12,047 bases of DNA from an uncultured Actinomycetes bacterium. Lineage in GTDB: Bacteria > Actinomycetota > Actinomycetes > Nanopelagicales > Nanopelagicaceae. The translations under genes were made by a program, and so were the position numbers. Positions 1 through 6,471 of the stretch are shown one piece after another. The stretch lies in contig CAIMUD010000046.1 in the NCBI GenBank assembly GCA_903844585.1, forward strand, positions 1 through 12,047, written 5' to 3'. The notes beneath the pieces were generated by a model. The model was not told the origin of the DNA, ran no database searches, and saw only the letters and a program-made list of their open reading frames with translations. The first letter of the stretch is position 1, and each line of letters opens with the position of its first letter.

Positions 1-3
1 CCA

Positions 4-33
4 AACCTAGTCCATGCCTGCGGGCACGGTCAA
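4..33 (-). promoter_or_regulatory. Second outward promoter (P2-like), probably for an rRNA operon
   Basis: On the minus strand TTGACC (28-33) is followed after 18 bp by TAGGTT (4-9). The -35 hexamer matches 5 of 6 consensus bases, and TAGGnT-type -10 boxes are common at actinobacterial rRNA promoters. It points out of the left edge and lies about 100 bp downstream of a stronger promoter-like site with the same TTTGACC -35 context. Tandem promoters ahead of 16S rRNA are usual, and tyrS next to an rRNA operon is a known actinobacterial arrangement. That rRNA follows is inference, because it lies outside the window. Confidence 0.55.
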
Positions 34-66
34 ACCGGCCTAAAGGCGACTAGATCTGGTATCTCT

Positions 67-96
67 GCTGTACGGCCTATTCGTCCGTTCCACAGC
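67..96 (-). other. Imperfect hairpin between the two outward promoters
   Basis: On the minus strand GCTGT (92-96) and ACGG (85-88) pair with CCGT (72-75) and ACAGC (67-71). This gives a 9-bp stem with a 3-nt bulge and a 9-nt loop. It would lie at the very 5' end of RNA started from the upstream outward promoter (predicted start near 100). It could be a leader or processing structure of a pre-rRNA. No T-tract follows, so it does not look like an intrinsic terminator. A function is not established. Confidence 0.3.
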
Positions 97-106
97 AAGG
101 AGCGTA

Positions 107-135
107 ACTATAGGGGCGCCGGCGCTAGGGGTCAA
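107..135 (-). promoter_or_regulatory. Strong outward sigma70-type promoter (P1-like), probably for an rRNA operon
   Basis: On the minus strand TTGACC (130-135) is separated by exactly 17 bp from TATAGT (107-112), so each hexamer matches the housekeeping sigma consensus at 5 of 6 positions with ideal spacing. The predicted start is near position 100, reading left out of the window. It lies 59 bp after the tyrS stop and is the best promoter match I see in the window. The G+C-rich spacer and the second promoter downstream fit a stable-RNA promoter region. No open reading frame follows within the window. Confidence 0.7.
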
Positions 136-162
136 ATCGAGGCAGACGAAGGCTTAAATATT

Positions 163-189
163 AAAAAATGAGGTTTTTATGCGTAAAAA
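163..189 (-). terminator. Weak AT-only hairpin and T-run after tyrS, possible terminator
   Basis: Directly after the tyrS stop the minus strand shows TTTTTA-CGCA-TAAAAA (174-189), a 6-bp AT-only stem, followed closely by six T (163-168). With no G:C pairs the stem would be weak, so this is at best a poor intrinsic terminator. Its position between tyrS and the outward promoters is where transcript separation would be expected. The rest of 1-194 holds the two outward promoters and no open reading frame I would support. Confidence 0.25.
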
Positions 190-194
190 GTGGG

Positions 195-1472
195 TTAAAT
201 AAGCTCAACTGCTGCAAGGTCTCTTTTACCTTTTCGTAAAACCGCATATTTACCGCATAAAAAGTCACTTTTTGAGAGTGCGAAATCTTCGGCCACAATT
301 TTTTCATTGTTGAGATATGCGCCACCTTCTTTAACGATGCGACGTGCAGCTGATTTAGAATCAACAACTCCTGTCGCAACTAAAAGGTCCACCCACGTTG
401 GTATTTCTGCACTTTTAGCAACGCTAGTGCGTGGGAGTTCGGCAAGCGCCGATGAAAGAGTGGCTTCATCAAGTTCGGAAAGCTCACCTTGACCAAAGAG
501 GGCACGCGCAGCGGCTTCAACCCGCTCACAAATTTCTACGCTATGTACGAGTGATGTGAGTTCGCGTGCAAGTGCGCGGTGAGCCTCACGCGCGCCTGGG
601 TTTTCGTTATGTATTTGCTCAAGCGCCTCAATTTCAACACGTGGCTTGAAAGAGAAGACCTTTATAAAATTAATCACATCTTTATCATCTGTATTTAGCC
701 AATACTGAAAGAAGGCATACGGCGAAGTCATCGCGGGATCGAGCCAGATACTTCCTCCTGCCGTTTTACCAAACTTTGTCCCATCCGCCTTTGCAAGCAA
801 TGGAATTGTTAGCGCGTGGCCGCTACCTTGTTCAACACGTCGAATTAAATCAAGACCGCCAACAATATTGCCCCACTGATCGGAACCGCCTAGTTGAAGG
901 GTGCAATTGTTGCGACGGTAGAGTTCGAGATAATCAAAAGATTGCAGCACTTGATATGAAAACTCAGTGTATGAAATACCGCCGGCTTCTAGCCGCGAAG
1001 ATACGGAATCTTTTGCAAGCATCTGGTTGACGCTGAAGTGTTTTCCAACATCACGAAGAAATTCAATTGCCGAAAGCGGTGAAGTCCAATCGATATTATT
1101 TGCTACCACAGCAGGATTTTTTGGAGCGTTAAAATCTAAAAACTTAGATACCTGACTTTTGATACGACCAACCCACTCTGCAACAACATCCGTTGTATTG
1201 AGAGAGCGTTCTTCATTCTTGCCGCTTGGGTCTCCAATTAGCCCTGTGGCTCCCCCGACGAGTGCAATTGGATTATGACCCGCAAGTTGGAAACGACGAA
1301 GGGCCAGCAAAACGACGAGATTGCCAACATGTAAACTTGGAGCCGTCGGATCGAAACCGATGTAGAGAGTGATTGGTTTCTTAAGAGCCTCGCGCAAGGC
1401 AACCTCATCCGTAGATTGCGAAAAGAGCCCCCGCCATTTGAGATCGTCGAGCAAATCAGTCGCCAAAGTCAT
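195..1472 (-). CDS. tyrS: Tyrosyl-tRNA synthetase
   Basis: Class I aminoacyl-tRNA synthetase that activates tyrosine with ATP and charges tRNA-Tyr in the cytoplasm. Its 425 residues match the usual bacterial TyrRS length. The HIGH-type motif is PSLHVGN (about 45-51), the tyrosine-pocket region has GGSDQWGN (about 195-202), and the KMSKS-type loop is the bacterial KFGKT (233-237). The C-terminal part (about 355-420) is an S4-like RNA-binding domain. The ATG overlaps the argH stop (ATGA), suggesting translational coupling. A GGAGG (1474-1478) lies only 1 nt from this ATG but 7 nt from the in-frame TTG at codon 3 (1464-1466), so the true start may be that TTG. It ends the arg gene run, so part of its transcription may be arginine-controlled unless an unseen internal promoter exists. 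Confidence 0.97.
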   Translation of the reverse strand: MTLATDLLDDLKWRGLFSQSTDEVALREALKKPITLYIGFDPTAPSLHVGNLVVLLALRRFQLAGHNPIALVGGATGLIGDPSGKNEERSLNTTDVVAEWVGRIKSQVSKFLDFNAPKNPAVVANNIDWTSPLSAIEFLRDVGKHFSVNQMLAKDSVSSRLEAGGISYTEFSYQVLQSFDYLELYRRNNCTLQLGGSDQWGNIVGGLDLIRRVEQGSGHALTIPLLAKADGTKFGKTAGGSIWLDPAMTSPYAFFQYWLNTDDKDVINFIKVFSFKPRVEIEALEQIHNENPGAREAHRALARELTSLVHSVEICERVEAAARALFGQGELSELDEATLSSALAELPRTSVAKSAEIPTWVDLLVATGVVDSKSAARRIVKEGGAYLNNEKIVAEDFALSKSDFLCGKYAVLRKGKRDLAAVELI

Positions 1473-2896
1473 GCCTCCATCATGCCGTGGAAGGCTTTTG
1501 CTGCGGCTGAGAATTCTTTCGTGTTCTCGGAAAGCTGGCTCTGGAGATCAGAAAGCTGGGTCTTTAGCGCGCTAGGTGCTGTACCACCACGCGTTGTGCG
1601 CGAAGAAAGTGCTCCATCAACTGATAGAACTTCTCGGACCGAACCTGTTAGGGCGGGATGAATCGCGGCAAATTCAAAATCAGTGAGCTCATGTAGCTGA
1701 CGTCCTGTTTTTTCACATAGCGCTACACATTTGCCAGCACATTCATGAGCAATTGCGAATGGAATGTGTGCGCGAACTAAGAAATCTGCGATTTCGGTTG
1801 CGAGAGAAAAACCAAGTGGAGCTGCCTCCAGCATCTTTTTGCGATCAAAGGAAGTTGTTGCAACCATACCTGTCACAGCAGGAAGTACGAGCGCTAGCGT
1901 GTCAAAAGAATCAAAGAGCGGCTCTTTATCTTCTTGAAGATCTCTGTTGTATGCAAAAGGTAGGCCCTTTAACATCGCTAATACACCGGTGAGATTTCCA
2001 ATAAGACGCCCTGCTTTGCCTCGTGCAAGTTCAGCCATATCAGGGTTCTTTTTCTGGGGCATGATCGAGGAGCCGGTGGAGTATGCATCAGCGACTCTCG
2101 CCCAACCAAATTCAGTCGTGGCCCAAATGCACAATTCTTCTCCGATACGTGAAAGGTGCACGCCAATTAATGATGCGATGAACAAAGCCTCGGCGACAAA
2201 ATCCCGATCACTAACGCCATCAATACTGTTTGGAGAACTCGACCTGAATCCTAAGGATTTCGCAGTCTTCTCCGGCGCAAGTGCGAGTGAAGAACCAGCT
2301 AGCGCGCCTGAACCGAGAGGACTAACGCTTGTACGTTTTAGCCAATCCTTGACTCTATCTAAATCGCGCGCAAAGGCATGTACATGTTTTGCAATTTCGT
2401 GGCCGAAAAGAATTGGTTGAGCATGCTGCATATGTGTAAATCCTGGCGCTGGTGCATCCGCATATTCAGTAGCTTTATCTATCAGAGCTTTTTGCAATTG
2501 CGTAACTGCCACGGCAATCGCAATCATGTGATCAATAGCGTAAAGCTTAACATCAGTTGCAACTTGGTCATTACGGGAACGACCAGCACGTAGCGACCCA
2601 CCAACTTCTCCAAGTTTTTCAATGAGTCCGCGTTCTAGCGCGCTGTGAACATCCTCATCGGTTTCGCTCGGTTGAAATTTTCCTGCTGCAACTTCTTTTA
2701 GCAAATCCCCCAACGCAGCCTTGATTTCGGTTGCAACTTTCTTCTCTAGGAGTCCGTTAGCTTCTAGGATTTCAAGATGAGCAAGAGATGACCGTAGGTC
2801 ATACGGTGCAAGGCGCCAATCAAAGTGAACGCTTCTTGATAGAGCAAAAACGGCATCGGCCGGTGCGCCAGAAAATCTTCCACCCCACAGCGCCAT
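1469..2896 (-). CDS. argH: Argininosuccinate lyase
   Basis: Last step of arginine synthesis: it cleaves argininosuccinate to arginine and fumarate, normally as a cytoplasmic homotetramer. The protein begins MALWGGRFSG, the standard family start, and has about 475 residues, the usual length. Fumarase/aspartase superfamily signatures are visible: SLRAGRSRNDQ (about 101-111), FTHMQHAQP (about 153-161) and the mobile catalytic loop GSSIMPQKKNP (about 275-285). I chose the ATG at 2894-2896. A GTG directly before it (2897-2899) is in frame and abuts the argR stop (TAAGTGATG), and would add one residue. No good Shine-Dalgarno is present, so coupling to argR translation is likely. The 3' end overlaps tyrS by ATGA. 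argG, whose enzyme makes the substrate, is not beside it here. Confidence 0.97.
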   Translation of the reverse strand: MALWGGRFSGAPADAVFALSRSVHFDWRLAPYDLRSSLAHLEILEANGLLEKKVATEIKAALGDLLKEVAAGKFQPSETDEDVHSALERGLIEKLGEVGGSLRAGRSRNDQVATDVKLYAIDHMIAIAVAVTQLQKALIDKATEYADAPAPGFTHMQHAQPILFGHEIAKHVHAFARDLDRVKDWLKRTSVSPLGSGALAGSSLALAPEKTAKSLGFRSSSPNSIDGVSDRDFVAEALFIASLIGVHLSRIGEELCIWATTEFGWARVADAYSTGSSIMPQKKNPDMAELARGKAGRLIGNLTGVLAMLKGLPFAYNRDLQEDKEPLFDSFDTLALVLPAVTGMVATTSFDRKKMLEAAPLGFSLATEIADFLVRAHIPFAIAHECAGKCVALCEKTGRQLHELTDFEFAAIHPALTGSVREVLSVDGALSSRTTRGGTAPSALKTQLSDLQSQLSENTKEFSAAAKAFHGMMEA

Positions 2897-2899
2897 CAC

Positions 2900-3382
2900 T
2901 TACTTCTTTCTCTTGCTTGCATAGGAGAGCAATTCTTTCGCTAAATCAGCTCCGCCCGTAGCTTTCTTCGAAACAACTAGAACCGTGTCGTCGCCTGCAA
3001 TAGTTCCGATGATGCTGGAAATTCCTGAGTTATCTAAGGTGCTGGCCAGATACTGCGCTCCGCCAGGTGGTGTTCGTACAACGGCAAGATTGCCTGAGGC
3101 TTGAACCGAGAGAATGAGTTCTGAAGGCAGCGGCATCGAAGCAGTGATTGCGCCATCGGAACTTCCTGTAATGACATAAATGGAATCGCCCAGTGAATTA
3201 CGGCCACGTACCGCACCGATTTCTTCAAGATCACGACTAGCAGTTGCTTGCGTGACAGCGAACCCGGACTTCTTAAGGAGTTTGACCAAGTCAGATTGCG
3301 AATGTACAAAACCAGCCTTAATGAGAGAAATCGCTTTGGCCCGACGTGCCGAAACGCTCTTTGAATTTAGAACTTTAGCCAT
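2900..3382 (-). CDS. argR: Arginine repressor ArgR
   Basis: Arginine-responsive transcription factor of 160 residues, a normal length. The N-terminal winged helix-turn-helix (about 10-75) contains TQATASRDL (44-52), the family's DNA-recognition segment. The C-terminal half is the oligomerisation and L-arginine-binding domain, with GTIAGDDT (126-133) carrying the two Asp that contact arginine in known ArgR hexamers. It probably represses this same operon through the ARG boxes before argC. Its start overlaps the argD end by 8 nt, and GGAGGT (3388-3393) sits 5 nt before the ATG, the only canonical, well-spaced Shine-Dalgarno I see before an arg gene start. In the common actinobacterial order argF precedes and argG follows argR; both are missing here. 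Confidence 0.96.
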   Translation of the reverse strand: MAKVLNSKSVSARRAKAISLIKAGFVHSQSDLVKLLKKSGFAVTQATASRDLEEIGAVRGRNSLGDSIYVITGSSDGAITASMPLPSELILSVQASGNLAVVRTPPGGAQYLASTLDNSGISSIIGTIAGDDTVLVVSKKATGGADLAKELLSYASKRKK

Positions 3383-4541
3383 GTTTTACCTCCACCAATG
3401 AATCAGCCAACAGCTTCATAAATTTTTCAATTTGTAGCTTGCTCACATTTAGCGCTGGAGCAATGCGAATCGTTGATGGATTTACAGCATTAACGATGAC
3501 TCCTTTTGCCAACAGATAATCTCTAATAGAAGCTGAAATCTCCGAAGTAAATTCAATGCCGAGCAGTAAGCCAGATCCTCGAACTTCTTTGACGCCTTCA
3601 AAGTTAGAAACTTTTGATTTAATTAACTTCTCATATTTCTTGGCGCTCGCAAGTAGTCTTTCCTTCTTTAACACCTTAATAACGCTAAGCCCTGCAGCGG
3701 TAGCAACCGGATTTCCACCAAAGGTCGTACCGTGATCACCTGGGGCAAATAACTTAGAAGAATCACCCAATGTAATCATTGCTCCGAGAGGTAGGCCGCC
3801 ACCTAGGCCCTTGGCTAAAGTGATTGCATCAGGCCTTATGCCTTCTTGTTCGTAGCCAAACCATTGTCCTGTTCGACCCATCCCTGTTTGCACACAATCA
3901 AAAACTAGTAGAGCACCATTTTTAGTACAGATCTCACGTAGCTCTTTCAAATATCCAGTAGGCGGAACAATCACACCAGCCTCCCCCATGATGGGTTCAA
4001 CGATAACCATTGCTGTCTTTTTACTGACTGCACGGTTCATCGCTTTCGCATCGCCAAAAGGGACGTGTTTTATATTCTTCAGCAGCGGCAAGAATGCAAT
4101 CTTCTTGGAATTTTGGCCAGTCAACGACAGAGCGCCAATTGTTCGACCATGAAATGCTCCGGTAGTTGCGACAATATTCTTGCGACCAGTCTTTCGAGAT
4201 AACTTAAGTGCCGCTTCATTTGCTTCAGCACCCGAATTACAGAAGAAAACTTTGGCGTTTCTATCGCCCGTGAGTAGTGCAAGTTCTGTCGCTAGCGCAA
4301 TCGCATTAGGATGTGAAAAAAAATTGCTCACATGCCCAAGAGAGGAAATCTGCTTACTCACCGCTTTCACGATTGTTGGATGAGCGTGCCCAAGGACATT
4401 TGTTGCTATCCCGCCTAGGAAATCTAAATACTTTTTTCCTTGGTCATCAAAAACAACTAACCCCTTTCCCTTGACGAGATTAATAACCGGTACGCCGTAA
4501 GTGGGCGCAATATATTTGTTCCATTCGATCGTGAAATTCAT
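3375..4541 (-). CDS. argD: Acetylornithine aminotransferase
   Basis: PLP-dependent class III aminotransferase. It converts N-acetylglutamate semialdehyde and glutamate to N-acetylornithine and 2-oxoglutarate in the cytoplasm; some homologues also act on succinyl-diaminopimelate for lysine synthesis. The 388 residues are typical. Visible features are NSGAEANEAALK (about 102-113, phosphate binding), GAFHGRT (about 128-134), the PLP ring-contact segment FDCVQTGMGRTG (about 214-225), the Schiff-base Lys244 in LAKGLGGGLPLGA, and TTFGGNPVA. The normally near-invariant Glu of the DEVQ motif is Cys216 here, while the Asp and Gln are kept. The start overlaps the argB stop by ATGA, and the end overlaps argR by 8 nt. 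No argF lies between argD and argR. Confidence 0.96.
   Translation of the reverse strand: MNFTIEWNKYIAPTYGVPVINLVKGKGLVVFDDQGKKYLDFLGGIATNVLGHAHPTIVKAVSKQISSLGHVSNFFSHPNAIALATELALLTGDRNAKVFFCNSGAEANEAALKLSRKTGRKNIVATTGAFHGRTIGALSLTGQNSKKIAFLPLLKNIKHVPFGDAKAMNRAVSKKTAMVIVEPIMGEAGVIVPPTGYLKELREICTKNGALLVFDCVQTGMGRTGQWFGYEQEGIRPDAITLAKGLGGGLPLGAMITLGDSSKLFAPGDHGTTFGGNPVATAAGLSVIKVLKKERLLASAKKYEKLIKSKVSNFEGVKEVRGSGLLLGIEFTSEISASIRDYLLAKGVIVNAVNPSTIRIAPALNVSKLQIEKFMKLLADSLVEVKHG
3388..3393 (-). promoter_or_regulatory. Strong ribosome binding site of argR inside argD
   Basis: GGAGGT on the minus strand lies 5 nt before the argR ATG and within the last codons of argD. The other arg genes begin at overlapping or abutting stop/start junctions with poor or absent Shine-Dalgarno sequences. 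This site therefore fixes the argR start and suggests that the repressor is translated independently of upstream coupling. Confidence 0.75.
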
Positions 4542-5323
4542 TTAGTCACCAGCGTTCCGCCTTTGCCAGCGAGTGCATCTGCAAGTGCATCCGGATTAGT
4601 TCCATCAATGATTCTTACCGCCTTGGCTCCAGCTGAAATCGCATCTAAACAAGCCTTCACTTTTGGCGCCATACCTTTTTCAAAAGTTGATCTAAGGCTG
4701 GCTAATTCGGCCTGTGTAATAGTTGAGATAAGAGAACTCTTGTCGGGCCATGATCGATAAATTCCCTCAACGTCGGTCATGATGATTAAGGCATCAGCAT
4801 CTAACGCACCCGCGATAGCTGCAGCGGCAATATCTCCATTGACATTAAATGCTTGGCTCGATGTTTCATCGCCGGCAACGGGAGATATGACGGGGATTTG
4901 GCTATCGGCAAGCATGGAAAGAATCACTTTGGTATTAACTCTGGAAATATCGCCCGCCCTACCAAGATCGACAGACGTTCCATCAACTAAGGTCTTTAAC
5001 GGCTTGGCGAAAAGCGTTCCGGAATTTCTTCCAGACATAGCCACAGCGTTTACGCCGCAGGTGCGTAGAGATTTGGCTACCGCCGGTCCAACTTCATTTG
5101 AGAGGACTCTTTCAACAACGTCCATAATTTGCGGAGTTGTATATCGAAAACCGCCGATTAGATGCGAAACGATTCCTGCGCTTGTGAGTGCGGTATCAAT
5201 TTGGGGTCCTCCGCCGTGAACAATAACTGGTGACACCCCATTAGAAATTGCCGTAGCAATAGCCTTTGCAAATACGCCATTTTTATCTGACATTGCGTGT
5301 CCACCGAATTTGATAACAATCAT
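4538..5323 (-). CDS. argB: N-acetylglutamate kinase (short form)
   Basis: Amino acid kinase family enzyme that phosphorylates N-acetylglutamate with ATP, the committed second step of arginine synthesis. Key elements are KFGGHAM with Lys5, HGGGPQI (36-42), the substrate Arg60 region, FNVNGDIAAAA and DVEGIY. At 261 residues it is about 30 shorter than the usual actinobacterial enzyme. The beta strand with the catalytic Lys begins at residue 2, so the N-terminal helix that joins arginine-inhibited NAGK hexamers is absent. An in-frame TGA seven codons upstream and no other start codon between rule out a longer form. The length resembles the E. coli dimeric, arginine-insensitive enzyme. Both ends overlap neighbours by ATGA (argJ before, argD after), implying coupled translation. 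Confidence 0.96.
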   Translation of the reverse strand: MIVIKFGGHAMSDKNGVFAKAIATAISNGVSPVIVHGGGPQIDTALTSAGIVSHLIGGFRYTTPQIMDVVERVLSNEVGPAVAKSLRTCGVNAVAMSGRNSGTLFAKPLKTLVDGTSVDLGRAGDISRVNTKVILSMLADSQIPVISPVAGDETSSQAFNVNGDIAAAAIAGALDADALIIMTDVEGIYRSWPDKSSLISTITQAELASLRSTFEKGMAPKVKACLDAISAGAKAVRIIDGTNPDALADALAGKGGTLVTK

Positions 5324-6471
5324 GTTGAGTACGCCGAATTCTCATGAACATAATCGTGGGTCAGGTCATTGGTCATCACAGTTGCATAACTTTGACCGAT
5401 GTTCATATTTATAAGGATCTCGAAGCCACGGCCTTCAAATGAGACCGTGTTTTTATCAGCAAAGGGAGCGCTATTTTTTGCAACCTGAACACCGTTGAGG
5501 CTCACATCAATCATCTGCGAATCCATGGTTGCATTTGCAGTTCCGACAGCGGCTAGGACTCTCCCCCAATTGGGATCTGATCCAAAGATTGCACATTTAA
5601 GCAGATTGTTTCTAGCGCATGCTCGCGCAATCTCAACAGCATCGCTTTCACTTGCTGCTCCCTGAACATTTATTGAAACACTTTTAGTCGAACCTTCAGC
5701 ATCGGCAATAAGTTGGGATGAGAGCGAAGCACAGACCGTCGTCAGTAGCTCTTCTAGAACCTTGGGTGATAATTCAATACCGGATGCGCCAGAGGCCATT
5801 AGTAATACAGTGTCATTGGTGGATGTACATCCATCTGAATCAATTCTATTGAAAGTTCTATCCGTAACTTTTGCGAACACTTCCTGAATTTGTGAGGAAA
5901 TCACTGCATCCGTCATGACAACGCAGAGCATTGTTGCAAGTGCTGGAGCGAGCATTCCTGCACCCTTTGCTATTCCTGTCGCGGTAACGCCTCCTTGGAT
6001 AGCAGTTGCAACCTTAGGGACGCTATCGGTGGTCATTATTGCTTTGGATACGCTCTCCAGCGAAGTGTTATTTAAAAGCGGTACCGTGGAATGGATTCCG
6101 GCCAAAATTTTATCCATCGGCAATCTTTCACCAATCAGGCCCGTGGAGCAGACAATTACTTCTCCCGATGAAACTTCTAATACGTTACTCACAACTTCTG
6201 CCATCTTATGAGTATCGGCAAAGCCTTCTGGCCCCGTACACGCATTAGCTCCACCTGAATTTAAAACTACTGCTCTCACTTGTTTACCCTTGATAACTTC
6301 CTTAGACCAAATAACGGGAGCTGCAATAACTTTATTTGTAGTGAAAACTGCTGCAGCATCGAAGCGTGGGCCAGTATTTGAGATAATCGTTAGATCAAGA
6401 GCACCACTACTTTTTAGCCCTGCCGCGACCGCGCCACCCACAAAACCGTTCGGGAAATGTGTGACCGTCAT
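5320..6471 (-). CDS. argJ: ArgJ, glutamate/ornithine N-acetyltransferase
   Basis: Ornithine acetyltransferase of the Ntn-type DmpA/ArgJ fold. It transfers the acetyl group from N-acetylornithine to glutamate, closing the cyclic arginine pathway; many actinobacterial forms also use acetyl-CoA, which cannot be decided from sequence alone. The 383 residues are a normal length. The self-cleavage site is visible in AGMLAPALATMLC, where Thr180 would become the nucleophile of the beta chain. Other family segments are NSGGANACTG (about 71-80), CSTGLIGERLP (about 108-118), FNRIDSDGCTSTND (about 207-220), FGSDPNWGR (about 316-324) and the typical C-terminus NDLTHDYVHENSAYST. It overlaps argC and argB by ATGA at its two ends. 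No argA or argE is present in the window, consistent with the cyclic route. Confidence 0.97.
   Translation of the reverse strand: MTVTHFPNGFVGGAVAAGLKSSGALDLTIISNTGPRFDAAAVFTTNKVIAAPVIWSKEVIKGKQVRAVVLNSGGANACTGPEGFADTHKMAEVVSNVLEVSSGEVIVCSTGLIGERLPMDKILAGIHSTVPLLNNTSLESVSKAIMTTDSVPKVATAIQGGVTATGIAKGAGMLAPALATMLCVVMTDAVISSQIQEVFAKVTDRTFNRIDSDGCTSTNDTVLLMASGASGIELSPKVLEELLTTVCASLSSQLIADAEGSTKSVSINVQGAASESDAVEIARACARNNLLKCAIFGSDPNWGRVLAAVGTANATMDSQMIDVSLNGVQVAKNSAPFADKNTVSFEGRGFEILINMNIGQSYATVMTNDLTHDYVHENSAYST

Noticed and set aside
1..194. Possible rRNA, tRNA or small gene at the left end
   Set aside because: No 16S 5' signature, no cloverleaf with acceptor and T-arm pairing, and no supportable open frame; the promoter pair explains the region better.
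161..379. Minus-strand frame of 72 codons overlapping the end of tyrS
   Set aside because: It runs mostly through tyrS in another frame and continues into the AT-rich spacer; no start signal or family resemblance.
1947..2420. Plus-strand open frame of 157 codons opposite argH
   Set aside because: It lies wholly antisense to a gene with clear catalytic motifs, has no ribosome binding site or recognisable domain, and looks like a codon-bias shadow.
2894..2902. Possible frameshift or deletion scar at the argR-argH junction, where argG is expected
   Set aside because: Both proteins are complete at this junction, with normal ends and starts, so there is no direct sign of a damaged gene.
4779..5219. 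Plus-strand open frame of 146 codons opposite argB
   Set aside because: Antisense to well-supported argB; its low-complexity Ala/Ser/Thr/Pro composition is typical of shadow frames.
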